From: CAZOZP01 sp964584325
Lineage (GTDB): Bacteria > Bacteroidota > Ignavibacteria > Ignavibacteriales > Melioribacteraceae
Assembly: GCA_964584325.1 (NCBI GenBank)
Contig: CAZOZP010000064.1
Location: 1 to 18,520 of the forward strand
Reading direction: 5' to 3'
Length of the DNA: 18,520 nucleotides
In this document: piece by piece, positions 7,834 to 16,030 of the stretch
Layout: each line of letters begins with the position of its first letter
Numbering within the stretch: position 1 is the first letter of the stretch
Translations under genes and position numbers: made by a program
Notes under the pieces: generated by a model
What the model was told of the DNA's origin: nothing
What the model saw: the letters and a program-made list of their open reading frames with translations, nothing else
Database searches by the model: none

Positions 7834-9218
7834 AAAAAATAAACCTATTGCTGAATGATATTTTTAATGTTCCCGGTGCCGAGATTATTAATCCCGATGA
7901 ATTCCTGCCTGTAACGGAAGTCACGACAGATTCAAGGAAGATAACCGGGGGATGTCTGTTTACTGCAATAAAAGGCGAAAACTTCGATGGTCACGACTTT
8001 GTAGAAGACGCTGTTTTGAAGGGCGCGGGTTGCGTTATGGTTAATTCCGATGCAGTAGAGAAACTTCCCGAGTTGGAAATACCGGTAATTGCCGTGCCGG
8101 ATACGATAAAAGCATACGGAACTTTGGCGGGAATATGGCGCAGTAAGTTGGAAATACCCGTTATTTCTCTAACCGGTAGCAACGGAAAAACTTCCACAAA
8201 AGAAATTATATCATCTATTCTTGCTGTTAAGTATAATGTCAGCAAAACTTTGGCTAATAATAACAATCATTTGGGTGTGCCTCTTACAATATTTTCTACA
8301 AATGCCGAGCATACGGCGCTTGTGCTTGAGCAAGGAACAAACCATTTCGGAGAAATTGAATATACAGCCGAAATATCACGTCCGGATTTCGCTCTTATTA
8401 CAAACATAGGCGATTCGCATCTTGAATTTCTTGTTGACAGAGCCGGCGTGTTAAAAGAAAAGGGAAGTCTGCTTGAAATAACTGCTCGGGAGAACGGAAA
8501 AATATTCATAAACACGGATGATCCGCTGCTTAATGATTTTCTGCCCGATTACAAAAGCAGAATCACTTACGGATTCGAAGGTACTCCTGACGTAAAAGGA
8601 AAATTGGAAGGAATTGACAACGAAGGTAAAACGATTCTGGGTATATCATCCGTAAAAGCAGAATTCACTCTGAGGCTTCCTGTTTATGGTACAGCGAATG
8701 CAAAAAATACACTTGCCGCTGCGGCAGTTTGTCTGGAAGCAGGACTGACACCCGATGAAATTATACTCGGAGTAAACAACATTAAAGCGGTTTACGGAAG
8801 AATGAATGTAATCAATTGCGGAAATTTCAGGCTTGTGGACGATACTTACAACTCTAATCCGGATTCCGTGAAGGCAGGAGTAGATTTTCTGAATTCATTT
8901 TCACTCTACGGTAATAAAGTCTTAATTCTGGGCGATATGTTTGAAATGGGTGAACAAGCTGAAAGGGTGCATAGAGGATTGGCTTCGGTAATTAAAGAAA
9001 GTTCTGTAAGCCTGACTCTATTGTTAGGGGAAAATATGAAGTATCTTAATGATGAATTGGCAGGTTCGGAAAAGAATATTAAGTGGTTTGAAACCAGAGA
9101 CAAGATGGGAAGTTTTCTTAAGGGAATTAATACGGCAGATTCAGTGATTTTCGTGAAAGGTTCGAGGGGGATGAAAATGGAAGAATTTTTAGAAATCTTA
9201 AAACAAAAGGCTAAATAA
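7830..9218 (+). CDS. murF: UDP-MurNAc-tripeptide--D-Ala-D-Ala ligase MurF
   Basis: 462 residues. It completes the cytoplasmic precursor by joining D-Ala-D-Ala to UDP-MurNAc-tripeptide. The N-terminal domain has TDSRKITGGCLFTAIKGENFDGHDF, the usual uridine-binding region. The ATP loop GSNGKTS is at 116-122 and is followed by NNNNHLGVPLT, which is distinctive for MurF. The C-terminal domain has VDDTYNSNPDS and LGDMFEMGE. AAGGAG (7815-7820) lies 9 nt before the ATG. It overlaps murE by 4 nt (ATGA) and mraY by 1 nt (TAATG). The D-Ala-D-Ala supplier ddl is not in this window. Confidence 0.96.
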   Translation: MKKINLLLNDIFNVPGAEIINPDEFLPVTEVTTDSRKITGGCLFTAIKGENFDGHDFVEDAVLKGAGCVMVNSDAVEKLPELEIPVIAVPDTIKAYGTLAGIWRSKLEIPVISLTGSNGKTSTKEIISSILAVKYNVSKTLANNNNHLGVPLTIFSTNAEHTALVLEQGTNHFGEIEYTAEISRPDFALITNIGDSHLEFLVDRAGVLKEKGSLLEITARENGKIFINTDDPLLNDFLPDYKSRITYGFEGTPDVKGKLEGIDNEGKTILGISSVKAEFTLRLPVYGTANAKNTLAAAAVCLEAGLTPDEIILGVNNIKAVYGRMNVINCGNFRLVDDTYNSNPDSVKAGVDFLNSFSLYGNKVLILGDMFEMGEQAERVHRGLASVIKESSVSLTLLLGENMKYLNDELAGSEKNIKWFETRDKMGSFLKGINTADSVIFVKGSRGMKMEEFLEILKQKAK

Positions 9219-10327
9219 TGTTTTATTATCTTTTGGATTATATAAACAAAACTTTTAATCCTCCGGGATTTGATGTGTTTCAATTTCTCACGTTCAGATC
9301 TGCACTTGCGGCAATTATGTCTCTATTTCTTTCTTTTTACTTCGGACCGAAGATAATTGCCATTCTGAAGAAAAAACAGATCGGTGAAACTATACGTGAA
9401 GATGGTCCGCAAAGACATATGAAAAAGGCCGGAACCCCTACCATGGGCGGACTGATAGTTATGTTCTCGGTTTTTATTCCGGTATTCTTATGGGCAGATC
9501 TTCAAAGCATCTATATCATTCTGGTAAGCATAGGAACTCTGTTTCTTAGCGGCGTAGGCTTTGTTGATGATTATCTTAAAGTTGTAAAGAAATATCCTAA
9601 AGGTCTTATTGCCCGTTACAAACTCATGGGGCAGATTCTTGTCGGACTAATGGTTGGACTCACGATCTATTATCTGCCTGAATTTAACGGATACAACACT
9701 CAAACAACAATTCCGTTCTTTAAAAATCTTAATCTGGATCTGGAATATCTGTATATACCGGCAGTTGTTTTTATAATTGCGGCAACATCGAACGCAGTGA
9801 ATCTTACAGATGGGTTAGACGGACTTGCAATCGGAACAACAGTAATCGTAATGGCGGCTCTTGCCATAATCAGTTATGTAACAGGACACAGAATATACTC
9901 TGATTATCTTGACATTATATATTTGCCCGGATCAGGCGAGTTGACAGTATTTATTGCGGCTTTAATAGGTGCGGGGTTGGGCTTTATGTGGTATAATTTT
10001 TATCCGGCTCAGATATTTATGGGTGATACAGGCTCTCTTGCTCTCGGTGGTGCTTTAGGAATAATAGCCATCTTGGTTAAGAAAGAACTTTTGATTCCAA
10101 TTCTCGGAGGAATATTCTTTCTCGAAACAGTTTCAGTGATAATTCAAAGGTTATACTTCAAATACACACGTAAAAAATACGGTGAAGGCAGGCGGGTATT
10201 TAAAATGGCGCCGATTCATCATCATTTTGAGCTAAAAGGCTGGGATGAACCCAAAATAGTAATAAGATTTTATATAATTACCGTAATTCTTGTAATAATA
10301 AGTTTAGCATCATTTAAGATAAGATGA
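9218..10327 (+). CDS. mraY: Phospho-MurNAc-pentapeptide transferase MraY
   Basis: 369 residues, an integral membrane enzyme with about ten membrane segments. It transfers phospho-MurNAc-pentapeptide to undecaprenyl phosphate, making lipid I. Catalytic and binding motifs are intact: TPTMGG (73-78), FVDDYLK with Asp117/Asp118, NLTDGLDGL with Asp198 and Asp201, FMGDTGS with Asp270, and the histidine loop PIHHHFELKGW with His334-336. The N-terminal segment before the first helix (MFYYLLDYINKTF) is like that of other Bacteroidota MraY proteins. It overlaps murF by 1 nt and murD by 4 nt. Confidence 0.97.
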   Translation: MFYYLLDYINKTFNPPGFDVFQFLTFRSALAAIMSLFLSFYFGPKIIAILKKKQIGETIREDGPQRHMKKAGTPTMGGLIVMFSVFIPVFLWADLQSIYIILVSIGTLFLSGVGFVDDYLKVVKKYPKGLIARYKLMGQILVGLMVGLTIYYLPEFNGYNTQTTIPFFKNLNLDLEYLYIPAVVFIIAATSNAVNLTDGLDGLAIGTTVIVMAALAIISYVTGHRIYSDYLDIIYLPGSGELTVFIAALIGAGLGFMWYNFYPAQIFMGDTGSLALGGALGIIAILVKKELLIPILGGIFFLETVSVIIQRLYFKYTRKKYGEGRRVFKMAPIHHHFELKGWDEPKIVIRFYIITVILVIISLASFKIR

Positions 10328-11679
10328 AAGAGATTAAAGAAAAGAAAATATCAATTATCGGTGCCGTAAAAAGCGGAACCGCTGCAGCTGTATTAGCGGC
10401 AAAAAATGGAGCATTTCCGTTCGTAAGTGATATGCGTGAAGAAGATTCGATTCGGGAATGGATTGATATCCTCAAGCAAAACTCAATTGATTATGAAATC
10501 GGCGGTCATACAGATAGAATATTTGACTGCAATTTGATGATTGTAAGTCCGGGAGTTCCGAACGATGCGGAAATTCTCGTTAAAGCAGGAAAGCTTGGAA
10601 TTGAAATAATCAGCGAGATTGAGTTTGCATCATGGTTTTGTAAAGCCTCAATAATTGCAATAACCGGAACTAACGGAAAAACCACTACTACATCGCTAAC
10701 GGAATTCGCACTTAATACTGCAGGCAAAAAAGCCTATGCCGCAGGCAACATAGGCATTGCTTTTTCTGAGGTAGTTCAAACCGCAGATAAAGGCGAATTT
10801 ATAGCTTTGGAAGTTTCAAGTTTTCAATTAGACAGAATAAAGACCTTTAAACCCGAAATATCTGTTATGCTTAATATTACTCCCGATCATTTAGATAGAT
10901 ATGGGAATGATTTCAGGAATTATATAGCATCAAAAATGAATATTCTGAAAAATCAGGATGCAGCCTGCACATACATTTACAATATGGATGATTCGAATAT
11001 TCCTGAAGTTTCCGAATCCATCGAAGTAAAGAAATCCGGCTTCTCTCTAAAACTTAAACCTGCAAACGGTTCTTATTATTCAGACGAATCACTTTGGTAT
11101 TCTTCTGAAGGTATTATTGAAATGATCTGCCGGGCTGATGAATTATTTATAAAAGGAGAACACAACATAGCAAATGCCTTGGCAGTGCTGAATATATTAA
11201 AAACCTGCGGAGCTGATAATGACTCAATACGCAAAGCCTTCTCAGAGTTTAGAGGCGTAGAGCACAGAATAGAATATGTTGAACAGATAAACGGAATAAA
11301 ATTCTACAATGACTCTAAGGGTACAAATGTAGATTCAGTTTGGTATGCATTAAGGAGCTTTGATGTTCCGCTTTATTTGATATTAGGCGGAAAGGACAAA
11401 GGAAATGACTATGGCAGAATTGAAGCAGAAGTTTTAAAGCGCGTAAAGAAAATTTATGCAATAGGTTCCTCGGCTCAGAAAGTTTATGATTATTTCAATG
11501 GTAAAGTCCCCGTTGATTTCAAGAAAGATACAGACGATTGCGTTAAGTCGGTTCTTGCAGAAGGGAAGCAAGGAGATGTTCTTCTTCTTTCGCCGGCTTG
11601 TGCAAGCTTTGATATGTATCTCAGCTATGAAGACAGAGGCAGAAAATTCAAAGAAAGTGTGAGAAAATTCAATGCATAA
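10324..11679 (+). CDS. murD: UDP-MurNAc-L-Ala--D-Glu ligase MurD
   Basis: 451 residues. It adds D-glutamate to UDP-MurNAc-L-Ala in the cytoplasm. The N-terminal Rossmann-like domain (ISIIGAVKSGTAAA) binds UDP. The ATP loop GTNGKTTTT is at 115-123, with the central ALEVSSFQLD and NITPDHLDRYG following. The C-terminal domain has FYNDSKGTNVDSV, ILGGKDKGNDY and LLLSPACASFDMY, all characteristic of MurD. It overlaps mraY by 4 nt and ftsW by 8 nt. No clear Shine-Dalgarno is seen before its ATG, so it probably depends on coupling to mraY translation. Confidence 0.96.
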   Translation: MKEIKEKKISIIGAVKSGTAAAVLAAKNGAFPFVSDMREEDSIREWIDILKQNSIDYEIGGHTDRIFDCNLMIVSPGVPNDAEILVKAGKLGIEIISEIEFASWFCKASIIAITGTNGKTTTTSLTEFALNTAGKKAYAAGNIGIAFSEVVQTADKGEFIALEVSSFQLDRIKTFKPEISVMLNITPDHLDRYGNDFRNYIASKMNILKNQDAACTYIYNMDDSNIPEVSESIEVKKSGFSLKLKPANGSYYSDESLWYSSEGIIEMICRADELFIKGEHNIANALAVLNILKTCGADNDSIRKAFSEFRGVEHRIEYVEQINGIKFYNDSKGTNVDSVWYALRSFDVPLYLILGGKDKGNDYGRIEAEVLKRVKKIYAIGSSAQKVYDYFNGKVPVDFKKDTDDCVKSVLAEGKQGDVLLLSPACASFDMYLSYEDRGRKFKESVRKFNA

Positions 11680-12805
11680 CTACACCAAAATATTGATATC
11701 GGTTGTATTCGGTATGCTGCTTCTAGGTCTGGTCATGATCTTAAGTGCAAGCAGTACTTACAGTGCATTAAAGTTCAATGCCTTCTACAGCCTTTTCAGT
11801 CAGCAGATAATAAAAGTCATAGTTGCAATTGCATTGATGCTGGGGGCGGCGGTAATTCCATACAGTTTTTACAAGAAGCATGCAAAAAATTTGATGCTCT
11901 TTATAATAATTCTGCTGGTGATTACATTTATAATAGCCGCAAAAGTAAAGGGTGCCGGCAGATGGATATCGTTTTTTGCATTTTCATTTCAGCCTTCAGA
12001 ACTTTCCAAAATTGTACTCATAGTTTACTTAAGCGCTCTTCTGGAAAAGAAAAAACATGTTCTGCAAAGTTTCAGGAACGGTTTATCCTACCCGCTCGGG
12101 GCAACAATGCTGGTGGTAGGTCTTGTTTTGATTCAGCCGAACGTAAGTACTGCAATGATTATTATGTCCACCGGGCTGGCTCTGATTTTTGTTGCAGGAG
12201 CAAATCTGAAACATATGTTTTCCATAGCCGCAACCGGGTTATCGTTAGGAGGAATAGCAATGATGATAATGCCGCATTCGAGAGTAAGGGTGATGACATA
12301 TGTTAATAGCCTTATGAATGGCGGCGATATAAACACACAAGTAAGGCAGGCAAAGATTGCACTAGGCAGCGGCGGTGTAACCGGACTGGGAATAGGTCAC
12401 AGCAGACAGAGTGATTTGTTTTTGCCGGAATCATACGGCGATTTTATATTCTCCGTTCTTGGCGAGGAATTAGGATTCATCGGAGCAATTGCCGTAATGG
12501 TAGCATATCTCTCAATAATAGTAATAGGAATACTGATAGCAAAAAGAACAAAAGACGATTTCGGACAGCTTCTGGCTTTCGGATTGTCATTTATAATTGC
12601 AGTAAGCGGTTTCATCAACGCATCAGTTGTCATTGGGCTTCTGCCTACAACAGGAATAACGCTTCCGTTTATCAGCTACGGAGGAAGCTCGGTAGTAATT
12701 ATGTGTATAGCAGTAGGAATTCTGATAAATATATCTACTAAAATAAATAAAGAAACGAAAACTCTAAGTCCGGAGATAAACAGAATTGAAGAAATCAGGA
12801 TATAA
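11672..12805 (+). CDS. ftsW: Septal peptidoglycan polymerase FtsW (SEDS family)
   Basis: 377 residues with about ten membrane segments. SEDS proteins polymerise lipid II into glycan strands, here together with FtsI at the septum. Key segments: KGAGRWI (93-99), QPSELSKI, LPESYGDFIF (251-260) with Asp257 at the position of the catalytic Asp of RodA/FtsW, EELGFIGA, and GITLPFISYGGSS (328-340). Its place between murD and murG, plus an FtsI in the same operon, favours FtsW over RodA. The fourth-region motif reads QPNVSTA rather than QPDFGT, as is common among Bacteroidota relatives. It overlaps murD by 8 nt and murG by 20 nt. Confidence 0.94.
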   Translation: MHNYTKILISVVFGMLLLGLVMILSASSTYSALKFNAFYSLFSQQIIKVIVAIALMLGAAVIPYSFYKKHAKNLMLFIIILLVITFIIAAKVKGAGRWISFFAFSFQPSELSKIVLIVYLSALLEKKKHVLQSFRNGLSYPLGATMLVVGLVLIQPNVSTAMIIMSTGLALIFVAGANLKHMFSIAATGLSLGGIAMMIMPHSRVRVMTYVNSLMNGGDINTQVRQAKIALGSGGVTGLGIGHSRQSDLFLPESYGDFIFSVLGEELGFIGAIAVMVAYLSIIVIGILIAKRTKDDFGQLLAFGLSFIIAVSGFINASVVIGLLPTTGITLPFISYGGSSVVIMCIAVGILINISTKINKETKTLSPEINRIEEIRI

Positions 12806-13898
12806 AATAATATTTGCCGCGGGAGGTACAGGCGGACACTTATTTCCTGCTGTTGCTGTTGCCGAAGCCCTGAAAGAAAAGAATCCGGATGCAGAAATTC
12901 TGTTTATCGGAACCAAAGACAAAATTGAAGCAAGAGTTATTCCTTCTTTAGGCTTTGGATTTAAAACAATTTGGATAAGCGGTTTCAGCAGGAAAATGAA
13001 TTTTAAAAATCTTCTGTTTCCGCTTAAAGTAGTCGTGGCATTTGCTCAGGCTTTGTATATAAATATGAAATTTAAGCCCCATGTTGCCGTAGGAGCAGGA
13101 GCCTATGTATCGGGTCCGGTACTTTGGGCGGCAAAAGTTATGGGAGCGGCTGTGGTTCTTCTAGAACAAAATAGTTATCCGGGCGTAACCAACAGAATGC
13201 TTGAGAAAAAAGCAGATAAAATTCACATAAGTTTTGAAGATTCTGCTAAATACTTCAGGTTTAAAAATAAACTTGAATTATCCGGTAATCCGGTGAGAGT
13301 GAATTTTAAATTATCTGAAAAAAATAAAGCAAAAAAAGAATTCGGATTAAATCCGGAGGCTAAGACAATACTGATACTTGGCGGTAGTCTTGGAGCAGGA
13401 AGCATTAATAAAGCAACGGCGGAAAATCTTGAAGGCTTTAAAGAAAAGGGTATTCAGATAATTTGGCAAACAGGTCCCGTGTATTTCGAAAAGTTTAAGC
13501 ACTTTGATTCTGAAACAGTTAAAGTACGAGCCTTTATTGAGAAAATGGATTCAGCATACTCAGCGGCAGATTTACTTGTTGCCAGGGCAGGTGCAACAAC
13601 CATTGCAGAAGCCGCTTATTTAGGCGTTCCGGTTATATTTGTCCCCTCAGAAAACGTGGCGGCTAATCATCAATACAAGAATGCGGAATCGCTTGAGAAA
13701 GAAAATGCCGCAATTTTAATAAAAGATTCAGAAGTTTGTAAAATTTTACTTGACAGAGTTAATTCTTTGCTTTATAATACGGATGATATATTAAAGCTTT
13801 CCGTCAACATCAAAAAATTCTCGAAACCGGATGCAGCGCAGAAAATAGCAGATTCTGTATTGGGATTTGCTGAGAAAAAAATCAAAGGAAATATATGA
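12786..13898 (+). CDS. murG: Lipid II synthase MurG (GlcNAc transferase), TTG start
   Basis: 370 residues. This peripheral membrane glycosyltransferase adds GlcNAc from UDP-GlcNAc to lipid I, giving lipid II on the inner face of the membrane. The N-terminal glycine loop AAGGTGGHLFPA (11-22) and the C-terminal UDP-GlcNAc motifs ILGGSLGAGSIN, ARAGATTIAEA and VPSENVAANHQ are all present. The start is TTG at 12786. An in-frame TAA lies at 12777-12779, and no ATG or GTG occurs between that stop and the glycine loop, so TTG is the only common start codon available. GGAG (12772-12775) lies 10 nt upstream. The 20-nt overlap with ftsW is the largest in the cluster; the murC overlap is 4 nt. Confidence 0.95.
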   Translation: MKKSGYKIIFAAGGTGGHLFPAVAVAEALKEKNPDAEILFIGTKDKIEARVIPSLGFGFKTIWISGFSRKMNFKNLLFPLKVVVAFAQALYINMKFKPHVAVGAGAYVSGPVLWAAKVMGAAVVLLEQNSYPGVTNRMLEKKADKIHISFEDSAKYFRFKNKLELSGNPVRVNFKLSEKNKAKKEFGLNPEAKTILILGGSLGAGSINKATAENLEGFKEKGIQIIWQTGPVYFEKFKHFDSETVKVRAFIEKMDSAYSAADLLVARAGATTIAEAAYLGVPVIFVPSENVAANHQYKNAESLEKENAAILIKDSEVCKILLDRVNSLLYNTDDILKLSVNIKKFSKPDAAQKIADSVLGFAEKKIKGNI

Positions 13899-15274
13899 TA
13901 CATAAATCGATAAAGAATATTCATTTTGTGGGAATCGGTGGTATAGGTATGAGCGGAATTGCTGAGATTCTATTAAATCAGGGATTCAGCATCTCGGGGT
14001 CCGACTTATCTTTGTCAGAAACAACAGACAGACTCAGTTCACTCGGAATGACAATATATAAAGGACATAATTCGGAAAACATTAAGGGTGCAGATGTAGT
14101 TGTCTATTCTTCAGCCGTAAATCTTGAAAATCCGGAAGTAAGAGAAGCAATAGATAGAAAAATTCCTGTAATTAAGCGTTCTGAAATGCTTGCAGAATGC
14201 ATGAGAATGAAATACGGAATCGGCATTGCAGGTACTCACGGGAAGACAACGACGACTTCGATGGTTGGTCTTGTGCTTACGGAAGCAGGTATTGATCCTA
14301 CAATTATAGTAGGAGGAAAGCTGAGTAATTTAGGCGGAACAAACGCACGACTCGGAAACGGAGAATTTATAGTTGTTGAAGCAGACGAGTTTGACCGCAC
14401 TTTCTTGAGACTTACACCTGCAATAGCTGCATTGACAACTCTCGAAAAGGAACATCTGGATACATATAAAGATCTTGATGATATTAAGTCGGCATTCATT
14501 GAATTTGCCAACAAAGTACCCTTCTTTGGATTTGTTGTCATTTGCCTGGATGAGCCGGCCCTGCAGGATATTATTCCGCTGATAAATAAAAAGATTATTA
14601 CATACGGTACAACATTCCAGGCGGATGTAAGGGCAGTGGATATTAAAGTGCAGGGACATAAAAGCTCATACACATTAATGTACAAAGGAGAAAATCGCGG
14701 CAGTATTACGATTAACCTGCCGGGCGAGCACTATGTTAAGAATTCGCTTGTTGCTGTTACCATTGCTTTAGAACTTGGTGTTGACATTGAAGTAATCCGT
14801 AAAGCACTTTCGGCTTTTTCAGGGGTTTACAGACGTTTTGAGGTAAAGTATGACGGTGATATACTTCTGATAGACGATTATGCACATCATCCGACAGAAA
14901 CAAACGCTACATTGAAGGGAATTCGTGACGGTATGAACAAAAGACTTGTTGCTGTATTTCAGCCACATTTGTATTCAAGAACCAGAGATTTTTATGCTGA
15001 GTTTGGAAGGTCATTCCTGAATACGGATGTATTAATCTGCACAGATGTTTATCCGGCAAGAGAAGAACCTATAGAAGGAATAAGCGGTGAGTTAATTGCA
15101 AGTGCCGCAAAGAGTTTCGGACACAAGACGGTAATATATGAACCCGATAAAAATAAAATACCTCAGCTACTGATGGAAATAAGCAGGCCCGGGGATGTAA
15201 TAGTAACAATGGGTGCCGGTGATATCTGGCGATTCGGAGAACAGTTTGCGGAATTATATAGGGCATCAAAGTGA
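13895..15274 (+). CDS. murC: UDP-MurNAc--L-Ala ligase MurC
   Basis: 459 residues. It adds L-alanine to UDP-MurNAc, the first amino acid of the stem peptide. The N-terminal UDP-binding loop is HFVGIGGIGMSGIAE (10-24) and the ATP loop is GTHGKTTTT (113-121). VVEADEFDRTF in the central domain and DDYAHHPTE plus FQPHLYSRT in the C-terminal domain are MurC hallmarks. AAAGGAA (13884-13890) lies 4 nt before the ATG. It is a single-domain-set MurC with no fusion to Ddl or MurB. It overlaps murG by 4 nt (ATGA) and ftsQ by 4 nt (GTGA). Confidence 0.97.
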   Translation: MIHKSIKNIHFVGIGGIGMSGIAEILLNQGFSISGSDLSLSETTDRLSSLGMTIYKGHNSENIKGADVVVYSSAVNLENPEVREAIDRKIPVIKRSEMLAECMRMKYGIGIAGTHGKTTTTSMVGLVLTEAGIDPTIIVGGKLSNLGGTNARLGNGEFIVVEADEFDRTFLRLTPAIAALTTLEKEHLDTYKDLDDIKSAFIEFANKVPFFGFVVICLDEPALQDIIPLINKKIITYGTTFQADVRAVDIKVQGHKSSYTLMYKGENRGSITINLPGEHYVKNSLVAVTIALELGVDIEVIRKALSAFSGVYRRFEVKYDGDILLIDDYAHHPTETNATLKGIRDGMNKRLVAVFQPHLYSRTRDFYAEFGRSFLNTDVLICTDVYPAREEPIEGISGELIASAAKSFGHKTVIYEPDKNKIPQLLMEISRPGDVIVTMGAGDIWRFGEQFAELYRASK

Positions 15275-16008
15275 AATTGAATGTTCGTAAGTATATAAGT
15301 ATATCATTGCTTGCGGTATGTTTAACTTTAATTATTGTTCTTTCTTTTTTTGCGGGGGAGGGGAAATCACCGGAGATAACTGCAGTAAAACTGAATGGTG
15401 CAGTTTATATAGATAGTTTGAGTTATCTTAAATATGCATCACTGGATGAGCCCGAACAATTGGCGGGACTCTCAGCATTCATAATAAAAGACCGGATTGA
15501 GAAACACCCTTACGTTTATAAGTGCGATTTGAAGCCGGAAGGGAAAGGAATTCTGAAAGCCGATATCACGGAGAAAAAGTTTCTGGCAAACATAAACTCC
15601 GGAAATGTGAATTATCTTCTTTCTGAAAATTTTCAGTTGATTCCGATTTACCCTTATACACGGAATATTGATTTACCTGTTATCACAGAGCCTTATTCAG
15701 CAAAACCTTTGAAGGTTTTCGGATATGTAAGTGAAAATAAAAGTATTCTTAATGCAGTGAAGATGCTTCATGCAGCAAAACTTGTGGAAGCAGGGCCGGA
15801 TTTCTATGATTCTATTTCTGAAATAGATTATTCCGGCGGAGGTCTGGAAGTCTATTTTAATGAATATGATTTTCCGTTTCAACTTGGAAAAGGAAACGGG
15901 ATGAAAAAAATGATTTATTTGTATGAAATACTAAATAAAATACAATTGAGCGATTCTGTGAAGTATGTTGATCTCAGATTTAATAAATACTGCTATATTG
16001 GAAGATAG
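15271..16008 (+). CDS. ftsQ: Cell division protein FtsQ-like
   Basis: 245 residues. The plan is that of FtsQ: a short cytoplasmic tail, one membrane helix (about 9-28), a POTRA-like domain (about 34-105, ITAVKLNGAVYID through the ADITEKKFLA strand), then a beta domain ending VKYVDLRFNKYCYIGR, which resembles the FtsQ VDLRFxxxxxVR ending. Sequence conservation is low, as usual for the family, so the call depends on topology and position before ftsA-ftsZ. FtsQ links early and late divisome proteins in the periplasm. The start is GTG 15271, overlapping the murC stop as GTGA; the nearby ATG at 15281 is out of frame. It is the last gene of the overlapping chain; 22 nt follow before ftsA. Confidence 0.87.
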   Translation: MKLNVRKYISISLLAVCLTLIIVLSFFAGEGKSPEITAVKLNGAVYIDSLSYLKYASLDEPEQLAGLSAFIIKDRIEKHPYVYKCDLKPEGKGILKADITEKKFLANINSGNVNYLLSENFQLIPIYPYTRNIDLPVITEPYSAKPLKVFGYVSENKSILNAVKMLHAAKLVEAGPDFYDSISEIDYSGGGLEVYFNEYDFPFQLGKGNGMKKMIYLYEILNKIQLSDSVKYVDLRFNKYCYIGR

Positions 16009-16030
16009 GCTGTAAGTATAAGGAATAGAT

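Noticed and set aside
8906..9283. 125-codon open frame on the - strand across the murF/mraY junction
   Set aside because: It is antisense to two certain genes; the protein is low-complexity and unrelated to any family I recognise.
14236..14685. 149-codon open frame on the - strand inside murC
   Set aside because: It is antisense to strongly conserved murC coding sequence, has no ribosome site or family signature, and its composition fits a shadow frame.
16009..16030. Possible terminator or separate promoter between ftsQ and ftsA
   Set aside because: Only 22 nt with a Shine-Dalgarno and no hairpin; nothing supports a transcript end here. A promoter inside ftsQ coding sequence cannot be excluded by eye.
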